A program made the translations under genes and the position numbers. Shown one piece after another: positions 28,870 to 37,464 of a stretch of DNA of 64,000 nucleotides. Source of the DNA: CADCVT01 sp036389155 (GTDB lineage Bacteria > Actinomycetota > Thermoleophilia > Solirubrobacterales > Solirubrobacteraceae). The stretch covers positions 76,851 through 140,850 of the forward strand of contig DASVQN010000027.1 in NCBI GenBank assembly GCA_036389155.1, in the 5' to 3' direction. Each line of letters begins with the position of its first letter. Within the stretch, counting starts at the first letter, position 1. The notes beneath the pieces are model-generated. The model made no database searches. It saw nothing but the letters and a program-made list of their open reading frames with translations, and was not told the DNA's origin.

Positions 28870-29288
28870 CAGGGAAGCTCTAGCAGGAGGGTCACCGGGC
28901 CGTCGTTGACCAGCGTGACCTGCATCGCCGCGCCGAAGACGCCGCGCTTCGCGTCGAGGCGGTCGCTGAAGCGCTCGTACAGCGGCTCGGCGTGCTCGGG
29001 GCGTGCGGCGGCGACGTAGCTCGGCCGGTTGCCCTTCCGGGCGTCGCCGTAGAGCGTGAACTGGCTGACGCAGAGCACCTCGCGGCCGCCGAGAGGGTCG
29101 TTCATGCGCCCCTCCTCGTTGGCGAACACGCGCAGCGCGCGCACCTTGTCCGCGAGCCGGTCGGCGACCTGCTCGTCGTCGTCGTGGGTGATCCCGAGCA
29201 GCACGAGGAGGCCGGCGCCGATGGAGGCCACCTCTTCACCGTTGACGAGGACGTTCGCGCTCGTCACCCTCTGGACCAGGGCCCGCAT
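28869..29288 (-). CDS. dtd: D-aminoacyl-tRNA deacylase
   Basis: A 139-residue enzyme that frees tRNA from mischarged D-amino acids and glycine. Start MRALVQRVTSANV is the canonical DTD N-terminus. The two catalytic motifs are present: SQFTLYGDARKGNRPS (about 78-93) and NDGPVTLLLE at the C-terminus (the NxGPxT loop). Heads a three-gene operon. Its ATG and the opposite gene's ATG share the palindrome CATG at 29286-29289. Confidence 0.97.
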   Translation of the reverse strand: MRALVQRVTSANVLVNGEEVASIGAGLLVLLGITHDDDEQVADRLADKVRALRVFANEEGRMNDPLGGREVLCVSQFTLYGDARKGNRPSYVAAARPEHAEPLYERFSDRLDAKRGVFGAAMQVTLVNDGPVTLLLELP

Positions 29289-30840
29289 GGCCCGCATCAT
29301 GCCCGTGCGCGTCGTCCTCTCCATCCTGGCCCTCCTGATCGTCGCGGCGCCGGCCCACGGCGCGACCGGGACGTACGGCCTCACCTCGCGGCCCGACTAC
29401 GTCGACCCGGCGCTGTCGTACACGCTCGAGGGGTGGAGCATCCTGGCGGCGACGCACACGCCGCTGCTGACCTACGAGCACGTCGACGGCGACGCCGGCA
29501 CCCGGCTGATCCCGGCGCTGGTCGAGGGGATGCCAGAGGTCTCCGCGGACGGGCGGACGTACACGCTGCGCCTGCGCGAGGGGCTGCGGTACACGGACGG
29601 GCGCGAGGTGCGGGCGCGCGACTTCGAGCACACGATCAAGCGCGTCCTCAACCTGGAGTCCGGCGGCGCGGCGTTCTACCTCGGGATCCGCGGCGCGGAC
29701 GCGTACGTCAAGAAGGGGAGGGCGCGGGCGGACATCAGCGGCATCGTCACCGACGACGCGTCGCGCACGATCCGCATCGACCTGACCGAGCCGGACGGAT
29801 CGTTCCCGTTCGTCCTCGCGATGCAGTTCGCGGGCCTGGTGCCGGCGGGCACCCCCTTCGAGAACCTCTCGAGAAGGCCGCCGCCGGGCGTCGGGCCGTT
29901 CCGCATCGCGTCGTCCGGCCGCCGCACGCTCGTGCTGCGCAAGGACCCCGCGTTCGCGGTGCCCGGTCTCCCGCAGGCGGCGCTCGACGCGATCACGGTG
30001 CGCTACGGCGCCCGGCACGGGACGGTCGACGTCCACATCGACCCGCCACCGCGCCGGCTGCGCACCGGCGACCGCTACCTCGAGCGCGACACGGCGTCGA
30101 CCTACTACTTCTTCCTCAACGAGCGGCTGCGGCCCTTCGACGACGTCGAGGTGCGCCGGGCGGTCAACCTCGCGCTCGACAAGCCGGCGCTGGCGCGGCA
30201 GTTCAGCGGGCTCTTCACGCCGGGCTGCACGTTCCTGCCGCCGAAGATCCCGGGCTACGAGGCGCGCGACTGCCCGTACGGCGACCCCAACGGCGCGCCG
30301 CAGGTCGACCGGGCGCGGGAGATGATCCGGGCCGCGGGCGCCGAGGGCGCGCGCGTGACGGTCTACGGCAACGACGAGTCGCCGTCGCGCGGGGTGACGT
30401 TCGCGTACGCGCGGATGCTCCGTGCCGTGGGCCTGCGGCCCCGCGTCCGGATCGTCGACGCGGGCGTCTACTTCACGACCGTCGGCAACCGGCGCACGCG
30501 CGCGCACACCGGCTTCGCCAACTGGTTCCAGGACTTCCCGCACCCGCGGAACTTCTTCTTCCTCGTCGACGGCGACTCGATCCAGCCCACGAACAACCAG
30601 AACTTCGGCAACGTCGACGACCCCGAGCTGAACGCGCTCTTCGACCGCGTCAACGTCGCGCCGCTCGACCGGCTGGCCGGCGTCGCCGCCGAGGCCGACC
30701 GGCGGATCGTCGACCAGGCGCACGTCGCGCCGTACGGCTACCGCAAGCTCGGGTTCCTCTTCTCCGAGCGCGTGCCGCCGCAGTGCCGCGCGCTCCAGCC
30801 GGTGTACCACGTCGACCTCGCGCGGCTCTGCGTGGCCTAG
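29287..30840 (+). CDS. Orphan family 5 peptide-binding protein, secreted, paralogue of OppA
   Basis: A 517-residue extracytoplasmic solute-binding protein very similar along its length to OppA at 25947-27644 (shared FANWFQDFPHPRNF, TNNQNFGNV, NERLRPFDDVEVRRAVNLALDK). The N-terminus MARIMPVRVVLSILALLIVAAPAHG is a signal peptide without lipobox Cys, so the protein may be released. CCAGGG 5 nt upstream favours ATG 29287 over 29299. Compared with OppA it lacks about 25 residues in the middle and has Arg where OppA has Lys. No permease or ATPase genes lie next to it. Confidence 0.9.
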   Translation: MARIMPVRVVLSILALLIVAAPAHGATGTYGLTSRPDYVDPALSYTLEGWSILAATHTPLLTYEHVDGDAGTRLIPALVEGMPEVSADGRTYTLRLREGLRYTDGREVRARDFEHTIKRVLNLESGGAAFYLGIRGADAYVKKGRARADISGIVTDDASRTIRIDLTEPDGSFPFVLAMQFAGLVPAGTPFENLSRRPPPGVGPFRIASSGRRTLVLRKDPAFAVPGLPQAALDAITVRYGARHGTVDVHIDPPPRRLRTGDRYLERDTASTYYFFLNERLRPFDDVEVRRAVNLALDKPALARQFSGLFTPGCTFLPPKIPGYEARDCPYGDPNGAPQVDRAREMIRAAGAEGARVTVYGNDESPSRGVTFAYARMLRAVGLRPRVRIVDAGVYFTTVGNRRTRAHTGFANWFQDFPHPRNFFFLVDGDSIQPTNNQNFGNVDDPELNALFDRVNVAPLDRLAGVAAEADRRIVDQAHVAPYGYRKLGFLFSERVPPQCRALQPVYHVDLARLCVA

Positions 30841-31361
30841 CGGCGGCCGAACGTCGTGACGTAGATCGCGAGGTCGCCGTCCTTCGCGATCGCGATGCCG
30901 ATCTCGTCGAAGCCGGGGCGCAGGACGTTCGCGCGGTGGCCTGGGCTGTGCATCCAGCCGTCGACGATCGACGACGGCGCGCCCGCCTCCTTCTCCCCCT
31001 CGGCCAGGTTCTCGCCGGTCAGCCGCGGGTCGCGGTAGCCGGCGCGCAGGATCCGCTCGTTGGGGTCGCTCCCGTCGGGCGCCTCGTGCGCGAAGTAGTG
31101 CCGCCTGGCCATGTCGTCGGCGTGGGCGCGCGCGGCGCGGCGCAGGGCGGGGTTCGGCCGCAGCGGCGGCAGGCCCTGGCCTCTTCGCTCGGCGTTCAGT
31201 AGGCACAGGATCGGTCGCGGCGCCGGCTCGTCGCGTGCGCCCGCGCAGCCGTGGGCCGGACCGGTCGGCTCGGGGCCGCCGGGGCGGACGCCCGGGAGGA
31301 GGAAGGTCCCGGCGGCCGCCAGCGCGACGAGCGCGAGGCCGATCCAGTGGCGAGCGGTCAC
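30837..31361 (-). CDS. CAP (SCP/PR-1) domain secreted protein
   Basis: A 174-residue protein from a GTG overlapping the AEC gene's stop (GTGA). Residues 5-25 are a membrane/signal segment. The CAP domain spans about 50-170: LNAERRGQGLPPLRPNPALRRAARAHADDMARRHYFAHEAPDGSD, LTGENLAEG, SSIVDGWMHSPGHRANVLRPGFDEIGIAI, with the conserved His pair (HYFAHE and SPGHR). Bacterial CAP proteins such as YkwD are secreted; role unknown. Stop shares CTAG with the convergent binding-protein gene. Confidence 0.93.
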   Translation of the reverse strand: MTARHWIGLALVALAAAGTFLLPGVRPGGPEPTGPAHGCAGARDEPAPRPILCLLNAERRGQGLPPLRPNPALRRAARAHADDMARRHYFAHEAPDGSDPNERILRAGYRDPRLTGENLAEGEKEAGAPSSIVDGWMHSPGHRANVLRPGFDEIGIAIAKDGDLAIYVTTFGRR

Positions 31362-32275
31362 AGCAGCGCGGCGACGAGAGCGACGGCGACCACGAGGCTC
31401 GTCGACCAGGCGAGGACGGCGGAGGTGATCCGCAGGTCGAGGCCGTAGGCGTGCGCGACCACGAGCGAGTTGATACCGGACGGCATGGCGGCCTGCACGA
31501 GGTACGCGTGCGGCAAGCGGACGAGCGCGGCCGAGAACGCGAGCATGAGCGCGGGGGCGGCGAGCAGGCGCAGGGCGAGGCCGGCCCCGACGGCCGCGTC
31601 GAACGGCGGCGGGAAGGGGAGCGCGCCCTCCTCGGACTCCGCGGCGAGGTTGACGCCGAGGACGAAGAAGCCGAGCGGGAGCACGGCGTAGACGAGGACG
31701 GTGGCGACGTCGACGAGCGCGTCGGGGGCGAGCGCGTCCGGTGCGAGCAGCGCGGCGACGACGGCGAGGAGCGGCGGGTTGCGCAGGACGAACGCGCGCA
31801 CGCGCTCTCGCTTGGTCGCGCCGGCGGCGGCGCCGAAGACCGCGCCGATCGCGAACCCGACGACGTAGAACATCGGGCCGGAGACGACGGTGTCGAAGGC
31901 GATGGCGGGCGCGAGGTCGTCGCGCCCGAGCAGCGCGCCGTTGAGCGGGACGCCGAGGTAGCCGGTGTTCGCGAGGACGACCACGACCATCAGCGCGCCG
32001 GTCTGCGGCCTGGAGAGGTGCAGGACGCGGGTGGCGACCGCGTAGGCGCACGTCCCGACCACCGCCAGCTCGAGGTACCCCAGGGCGAGGCCCGCGCCCA
32101 CGCCCGCCGTGATCTCGAGCCGCGCGAGCGTGAAGAACGTGACGAACGGCAGCGCGGTGAACAGCAGCACCGTGAGGCTCGCGCGCGACGCCGCCTGCGC
32201 GCGCTCTCCCCACCGGCGCTCCGCGCCCACGCCGGCCGCCGTGGAGACGACGATCGCCAGCGCGACGAGGATCAA
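31358..32275 (-). CDS. AEC family transporter
   Basis: A 305-residue membrane protein with about ten helices in two inverted halves, matching the auxin efflux carrier family: VLLFTALPFVTFFTLARLE near the N-terminus, the VVLANTGYLGVPL crossover near 110, and MPSGINSLVVAHAYGLD (second crossover) near 275. Bacterial members carry small organic acids such as malate. Start is TTG inside TTGA overlapping galT's stop. Confidence 0.92.
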   Translation of the reverse strand: MILVALAIVVSTAAGVGAERRWGERAQAASRASLTVLLFTALPFVTFFTLARLEITAGVGAGLALGYLELAVVGTCAYAVATRVLHLSRPQTGALMVVVVLANTGYLGVPLNGALLGRDDLAPAIAFDTVVSGPMFYVVGFAIGAVFGAAAGATKRERVRAFVLRNPPLLAVVAALLAPDALAPDALVDVATVLVYAVLPLGFFVLGVNLAAESEEGALPFPPPFDAAVGAGLALRLLAAPALMLAFSAALVRLPHAYLVQAAMPSGINSLVVAHAYGLDLRITSAVLAWSTSLVVAVALVAALL

Positions 32276-33261
32276 GCGTCGCGCAGCTCGGCCGCGGCCT
32301 GCTCGGGCGCGACGACGTTCAGGTGCACGCCCGTGCCCAGCTCCAGCCCGGCGAGGTGCGTCAGCCGCGGGACGATGTCGATCCGCCAGCAGAAGTGGTC
32401 GGCGCCGCGCGGCGCGGTCCGGACCCAGAGGTTCAGCGGCGGGCTTGCGCCGAGGCGGCGGCGCAGGCGCAGGAGCGCGTCGTGCAGGAGGGCGGCGCCG
32501 GTGGGGCCGTCGTCCTCGAAGCTGGCCCGCACCGCGCGCGGCGCGACCATGAGCTGGTAGGGCAGGCGCGCGCCGTAGGGCGCCATCAGGACGGCCTCGT
32601 CGTCGATGGCCACGATCCGTACCCGCCGGCGGACCTCCTCCTGCACGAGGTCGGCGAGGAGGTTGCCGCCCATCGTCCGCGTCGCGTACGCGCCGAAGCG
32701 CTCGCGCTCCCGGGCGATCTGCGCGGGGACGAAGTCGAGCGCGTAGAGCTGGGCGTGCGTGTGCGGCAGCGACGCGCCGCCCTCGCGCCGCTCGTTGACC
32801 AGCACGTGGACGTACGCGGCGCCGTCGTGGGCGCGCATGCGCTCGCGCCACACGTCGACGGCGAGCGCGACCTGGCCGGCCTCCAGGTCGGCGAGCGAGG
32901 TGACCGGGTCCGGCGCGTTGACGATGACCTCGTGCGCGCCGCGGGCCGGCGTCGCCGTGAAGAGGTCGGGGTTGGCGTGACGCTCGGGCTCCGGGCTCTC
33001 CGGGTCGAGCGCTGGGTAGAGGTTGGGGACGACGCGGACCTTCCACCCCGGGGAGTTCGGCCCGCCCACCCCGCCGCCGGCGTCGCGCAGCGCGAAGACC
33101 TCCGGCGGCGTGCGGTCCTCGTGGCCCTCGGCGAAGGGGTCCTTCTCGACGTCGATCGGCGCGGCGGGCTCGGTCGTCAGCCCGGCGCCGGGGCGCGTGG
33201 CGCGCTCCCCGGCGACGATCGTCTTCAGCCCCGTCAGGGGGTCGACGCGGACCTCAGGCAC
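32272..33261 (-). CDS. galT: Galactose-1-phosphate uridylyltransferase-like HIT family protein
   Basis: A 329-residue transferase of the GalT family: nucleotidyl His in LPHTHAQ (H167, H169, Q171), N-terminal VRVDPLTG, VVPNLYPAL near 78-85 and late LMVAPRAVRASFED. The Cys pair that binds zinc in the E. coli enzyme is not seen, as in many short actinobacterial GalTs. It moves UMP between hexose-1-phosphates in the Leloir pathway, or acts on a related nucleotide sugar. Starts at a GTG, overlapping the TlpA gene by 8 bases. Confidence 0.88.
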   Translation of the reverse strand: MPEVRVDPLTGLKTIVAGERATRPGAGLTTEPAAPIDVEKDPFAEGHEDRTPPEVFALRDAGGGVGGPNSPGWKVRVVPNLYPALDPESPEPERHANPDLFTATPARGAHEVIVNAPDPVTSLADLEAGQVALAVDVWRERMRAHDGAAYVHVLVNERREGGASLPHTHAQLYALDFVPAQIARERERFGAYATRTMGGNLLADLVQEEVRRRVRIVAIDDEAVLMAPYGARLPYQLMVAPRAVRASFEDDGPTGAALLHDALLRLRRRLGASPPLNLWVRTAPRGADHFCWRIDIVPRLTHLAGLELGTGVHLNVVAPEQAAAELRDA

Positions 33262-33841
33262 TGGGCGCGTAGCGAGAGATGTCGGCGAGCAGGGCGGTCG
33301 CGTTCGGGTAGCCGCCCTGGTGGACGAACGACCGCCGCCCGTGTGCGTCGAAGAAGACCGTCACCGGCAGCCCCCTCACGCCGCCCGCGGCCTCGCGCAG
33401 GAGCTTGCCGTCGCCGTCCTCCAGCGACGGGTAGGCGACCGGTCGGCTGCGCAGGAAGCGCTGCGCGTCCGTGCGGTTGTCCTGCACGTTGAGCGCGAGG
33501 AACGCGACCTTCGTGCCGACCTTCGCCGTCGCCTGCTGGAAGAACGGGAACTCGAACTTGCACGGCCCGCACCACGACGCCCACGCGTTCAGCACGACCG
33601 GGTGGCCGCGCAGCTCGCGCAGCTGCGCCCTGAGGTCGTCGACGCTCGCGTCCTCGATCGTGTTCGCGCGACGGTAGAGCGCGGCCAGCGGCGGGGGCGC
33701 GCCCTCGAGGGACGCCTTCGGCGTGGTGGTGGAGGATCCGCCGGCGGACGCGCCGTCATCGCCGCCGCCGGCCTGTGTCAGGCCGATGACGAGGATCGCG
33801 ACGAGTGCCGCCAGCGCGAGGAACGGAAGCGCTCGGCGCAC
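33254..33841 (-). CDS. TlpA-like thiol-disulfide oxidoreductase, membrane anchored
   Basis: A 195-residue thioredoxin-fold protein with an N-terminal signal anchor (residues 4-22), a Ser/Thr linker, and the redox centre WCGPC (90-94) followed by the cis-Pro strand GLPVTVFFDAHG. Typical of ResA/TlpA proteins that reduce apocytochrome c or other exported proteins. Given cytochrome c maturation genes elsewhere in the window it could serve them, but it is not next to them. GTG start. Confidence 0.92.
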   Translation of the reverse strand: MRRALPFLALAALVAILVIGLTQAGGGDDGASAGGSSTTTPKASLEGAPPPLAALYRRANTIEDASVDDLRAQLRELRGHPVVLNAWASWCGPCKFEFPFFQQATAKVGTKVAFLALNVQDNRTDAQRFLRSRPVAYPSLEDGDGKLLREAAGGVRGLPVTVFFDAHGRRSFVHQGGYPNATALLADISRYAPSA

Positions 33842-33851
33842 GGAGAACAGC

Positions 33852-33880
33852 TTCGCAGACGTCCGGGTGTGCGCTAGAAT
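33852..33880 (+). promoter_or_regulatory. Promoter of the helicase gene
   Basis: TTCGCA (33852-33857) and TAGAAT (33875-33880) with a 17-nt spacer. Predicted start near 33887, which leaves a leader of about 120 nt with a small open frame. The best sigma-70-type promoter seen in the window. Confidence 0.65.
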
Positions 33881-33899
33881 CGCGGTCAGCGAAGGCCGT

Positions 33900-33906
33900 A
33901 GGGAGG
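33900..33906 (+). promoter_or_regulatory. Shine-Dalgarno site of the leader peptide
   Basis: AGGGAGG, 6 nt before the GTG at 33913. The helicase ATG at 34006 has only a weak match upstream, so this site probably governs both. Confidence 0.65.
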
Positions 33907-33912
33907 TCCTTC

Positions 33913-33996
33913 GTGCCTGACTCCGGCCCTTTTCACGTCGGAGTGCCGCGTCGAGCCGAGACCCCGCCGACCGCGGTCATCTCTTCCTGTACCTGA
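33913..33996 (+). CDS. Predicted 27-residue leader peptide of the helicase mRNA
   Basis: A GTG-started frame of 27 codons ending TGA, with a strong ribosome site and the promoter above it. The peptide begins VPDSGPFHVGV and ends PTAVISSCT; it is not hydrophobic. It ends 9 bases before the helicase ATG and is in the same frame, separated by one TGA. It may couple or attenuate helicase translation, or be a site for regulated read-through. Function is inferred only from position. Confidence 0.5.
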   Translation: MPDSGPFHVGVPRRAETPPTAVISSCT

Positions 33997-34005
33997 CGAG
34001 CCAGC

Positions 34006-37000
34006 ATGGCTGAGCCCACGCCAGCGGCGGCCACCGCCGCGCCCCTTCCTGATCCGGAGACGCTCACTCGCGCCGAGGAGTTCGTGCGCGAGCCCTTCGT
34101 GCTTCCCGGAGAGGATCCCGCGGAGGCGCTCGCCCCCGGCGGCGCCCGGCGGCGGGCGCTCGACGCCGCGCTCGCGGAGATCGCCACCGGTGCCAAGCAC
34201 CCGTCGACGCAGTGGCGCCGCGAGTACTCGCTCATGCTCGGCCTCGAGCGCGTGCTCAACGAGGAGGAGCCCAAGCTCGCCGACGGCGCGCAGCTCAACC
34301 CGCACCAGGTCGACGCACTCTCCGGCACGCTCACCGCGCTGCTCGCCGAGGCCCAGCGCGGCGCGGCGAACGGGAACGGCGGCGCCGCCAACGGCGCCGC
34401 GCCGGTCGCCTCCGGCGGCAACGGCACCTCCGCCCCGTCGACGCTCGTCGGGCCCGAGGACGACGCGGTGCCCGAGGAGATCGACGAGGAGGTCCCCGAG
34501 GACGAGGAGCCGCTCGACTGGGACGCCGCCAAGGAGGCCGACGACGAGCAGCTCCCGGAGGCGCCCGAGGACCCCAACGCGCACAAGCGCTTCTGGTTCG
34601 AGCACGCGACGGGCGCCGGCAAGACCGTCGCCGCGATGGGGTTCGTCGAGGCGTCGCGCACCGGCGGCATCCTCATCCTCACCCACCGGCGCAACCTCGT
34701 CGACCAGTTCAACGGCGAGCTCAAGCAGCGCGGCTACGGCCATCGGGCGCGCCCGGCGATGCTCGGCGATCAGGACGACCCGAACGGCCCGGTCACCGTC
34801 GAGACCTACCAGTGGTTCGTGCGCAACGCCGGCTCGATCTCGTCGGCGTACACGGTCGTCATCTGCGACGAGGCCCACACGGCGCTCGGCGAGAAGACCG
34901 CCGCCGCGATCCGCAACTGGACCGGGCCGATGTTCATCGGCATGACGGCGACGGGCGCGCTCATCGCCCGCCACGTCACCGACCTCTTCCCGACGCAGAC
35001 CTCCCGCTTCGACCTCGCGCAGGCCGCGCGGCGCGGCGTGATCTCCCCGCTGCGCTGCGTGCGGATCCCGCCCGGCCCGGGCGTGCGCACGATCGCCAAG
35101 GTGCCGCTGCGCCGCGGCGAGGTCGACACCGAGTTCGACCAGGAGATGCTGGCCGAGCTGCTCGACCAGCTGCCCTTCAACCTGGCCGCCGCGAACCTCT
35201 ACAAGACGCGCTTCAACGGCATGCCCGGCGTCGTGTACGCCGCGGGCGTGCGGCATGCGTACAACCTCGCCGAGGCCTTCCGCGAGGAGGGCATCAAGGC
35301 CGAGGGCGTGTCGGGCGAGACACCCAAGCGCCAGCTCGCCGAGATCCTCGCCAAGTACGAGCGTGGCGAGATCGACGTCCTCATCAACGCGCAGCTGCTG
35401 GCCGAGGGCTGGAACTCGCCGCGCGCGACCGTCTGCTTCCACCTGGCCCCGACGGCCTCGAGGCGCATCTACCAGCAGCGGGTCGGCCGCGTCACGCGCC
35501 GGCACCCGGGCAAGGAGGCGGGGATCGTCGTCGACTTCGTCCATCCCGGGACCAAGCACGACGACCCGGTCGTGACGCTCCACTCGCTGCTCGACCGCGA
35601 CGTCTACCGCGGCGGCGCGATCGTCGTCGGGCCGGTGCGCCGCGGGCGCGGGCGCCGGGTGCGCGTCGAGCGCCGCGTGCTGCCGGTCGCAGCGGACGAG
35701 AACCGGCGGATCGAGGTCTTCGAGCGCGAGCTGTGGCGGATCGCCGTCGAGCACCTGGACTGGGGCGAGCAGATCCAGTGGGCGGCGCTGGCGGGTGCGC
35801 GCGTCGCGCCCTCGGGCTGGCGGCGTGCGCGGGCGATGCTCCACTTCGACCGCGGCGGCGAGCTCAAGCGCGCCTTCCTGTTGACGGCCGTCCAGCGCAA
35901 CAAGAATCCGCAGCTGCGCCTGCGCGCGATCCAGGAGATCGCGGCGGCGCGCGACCCGGAGGCGTTCGACAGCGCGCTGGACGAGGTCGGCAACTGGCCG
36001 CGCGACGAGAAGCGCGAGGCGGCGAAGGTCATGCTGCAGGCGCTGGCGGAGAAGCGGATCGGCCGGCGCGACCAGGCCGATGCGTGGATCTGGCGTGTCG
36101 CGGCCTACACGGCGGAGCTGCACGAGGAGTACGCCGTGCAGCGCTGGCCGGAGACCAAGCGGCTGCTGGGCCTGCTGGCCAACTCCTCGGGCGGGGGCCA
36201 CGCGCGCAACGCGCGGCGGGTCGTGCATGCGGCGCGCAAGCAGGACCGGCGGCTGGCGGCCGCGCTGCTCGCCGCGGCGACGCGGTACACGCACACGCCG
36301 GAGGCCGAGGAGATCCTGCGCGGCGCGCGGACGCGGATGGCCCGCAAGCCCTCGTCGTTGTCCCGTGAGCTGCTGCGCAACTTCCCGAAGGGCCGCCGCG
36401 GCCGCGGCCGGCGGCGCAAGAAGAAGGGCGCCGAGGACGCGGCGGGAGCCTCCGCGGGCGCGACCGGGGCGGCGCTCGCCGCGGCCGACGCGCTCGACGA
36501 CGACGACCTGCTCGACGACGACACGCCCGACGAGCTGCCGGAGATCGACAGCGACGAGCTCGACGACGACGTCGGCGAGCAGGAGGCCGAGCAGGACGAC
36601 GAGGCGGTCGGCGCCGACCACGACGAGGACCCGCTGCACCCGGAGTCGCTCGAGGAGGCCAAGCCGAAGCGCCGCCGCTCGCGCAACCGCCGCCGCAAGC
36701 CGAAGACCGCGAACGCGGACCCCGATCGCGACGCGGTCGCACCCGGCACCGGCGACCCCGACGACGCACAGCGAACCGCTTCGCGCCGCGCCGACCCCGT
36801 CGCGCCCGGCACCGGCGACCCCGACCTGTCGGCGGAGCGCGCGAGCCTCGAGGCGGACGCGCCCGCGGACGCGACCCCGTCCGAGATCCGCGGCGAGGCC
36901 GCGGCCGAGCGCGTCGCGGCGGCCGCCGACGACGTCGCCGCGCCGAAGCCCAAGCGCCGCGCGGCCAGGCGCAAGCCCGCGCCGAAGCCGACCGCGGAGG

Positions 37001-37464
37001 AGGCGGCAGCCGCCGTCGAGGCGGCGGCCAGCGCCGTCCTCGCCGCCCGCGCCGCCGCGCCGCCCGAAGCTGCGCCCGTCAACGGCGATGCCGCGACGGC
37101 TGCCGTCGACGCGACCAGCGGCGACACCTCGACGATGGCCGTCGACGCGACCAACGGCGACGCGACGAACGGCGCCGCTTCCACGGCTCCCGTCGCGGGC
37201 CCTCCGGCGGCCGCGGACGCGCCGTCCACCGCCGACCCTGCGGCGGAGGCTCCCGCGAAGCCGAAGCGTCGCACCACGCGCCGCAAGCCCGCTGCGAAGG
37301 CGGCGACCGACCCCGCCCCGCTCGAGGCGCTTGCCGGCGAGGTCGAAGAGGCTGCCGCGTCCGAGAACGGCGACGCTCCGGAGCCTCGCCGGCGCCGCCG
37401 CGCGACGCCCGCCTCCTCGCCTCCTCCCGCCGACGACGACGGCGGCGGCGAGCAGGCCGCCTAG
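34006..37464 (+). CDS. DEAH-box superfamily 2 helicase with long disordered tail
   Basis: A 1152-residue helicase. A Q-like motif QLNPHQVDAL (96-105) is separated from Walker A ATGAGKT (201-207) by an acidic Gly/Ala/Glu-rich insert (about 118-190). DEAH is 288-291, TAT 314-316, and the second RecA lobe has EGVSGE, INAQLLAEGWNSP and YQQRVGRVTRRHPGK with the Arg fingers. Residues 530-800 are helical; 800-1152 are low complexity with three basic blocks KPKRR at 886, 981 and 1085 separated by acidic Ala/Asp stretches. It resembles the broad SSL2-type helicases of actinobacteria. The tail suggests RNA or DNA binding; substrate unknown. Confidence 0.9.
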   Translation: MAEPTPAAATAAPLPDPETLTRAEEFVREPFVLPGEDPAEALAPGGARRRALDAALAEIATGAKHPSTQWRREYSLMLGLERVLNEEEPKLADGAQLNPHQVDALSGTLTALLAEAQRGAANGNGGAANGAAPVASGGNGTSAPSTLVGPEDDAVPEEIDEEVPEDEEPLDWDAAKEADDEQLPEAPEDPNAHKRFWFEHATGAGKTVAAMGFVEASRTGGILILTHRRNLVDQFNGELKQRGYGHRARPAMLGDQDDPNGPVTVETYQWFVRNAGSISSAYTVVICDEAHTALGEKTAAAIRNWTGPMFIGMTATGALIARHVTDLFPTQTSRFDLAQAARRGVISPLRCVRIPPGPGVRTIAKVPLRRGEVDTEFDQEMLAELLDQLPFNLAAANLYKTRFNGMPGVVYAAGVRHAYNLAEAFREEGIKAEGVSGETPKRQLAEILAKYERGEIDVLINAQLLAEGWNSPRATVCFHLAPTASRRIYQQRVGRVTRRHPGKEAGIVVDFVHPGTKHDDPVVTLHSLLDRDVYRGGAIVVGPVRRGRGRRVRVERRVLPVAADENRRIEVFERELWRIAVEHLDWGEQIQWAALAGARVAPSGWRRARAMLHFDRGGELKRAFLLTAVQRNKNPQLRLRAIQEIAAARDPEAFDSALDEVGNWPRDEKREAAKVMLQALAEKRIGRRDQADAWIWRVAAYTAELHEEYAVQRWPETKRLLGLLANSSGGGHARNARRVVHAARKQDRRLAAALLAAATRYTHTPEAEEILRGARTRMARKPSSLSRELLRNFPKGRRGRGRRRKKKGAEDAAGASAGATGAALAAADALDDDDLLDDDTPDELPEIDSDELDDDVGEQEAEQDDEAVGADHDEDPLHPESLEEAKPKRRRSRNRRRKPKTANADPDRDAVAPGTGDPDDAQRTASRRADPVAPGTGDPDLSAERASLEADAPADATPSEIRGEAAAERVAAAADDVAAPKPKRRAARRKPAPKPTAEEAAAAVEAAASAVLAARAAAPPEAAPVNGDAATAAVDATSGDTSTMAVDATNGDATNGAASTAPVAGPPAAADAPSTADPAAEAPAKPKRRTTRRKPAAKAATDPAPLEALAGEVEEAAASENGDAPEPRRRRRATPASSPPPADDDGGGEQAA
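36730..36825 (+). repeat. Imperfect direct repeat in helicase tail
   Basis: Two 33-base copies (36730-36762 and 36793-36825) encode DAVAPGTGDPD and DPVAPGTGDPD. They show that the disordered tail has grown by duplication. Confidence 0.7.
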
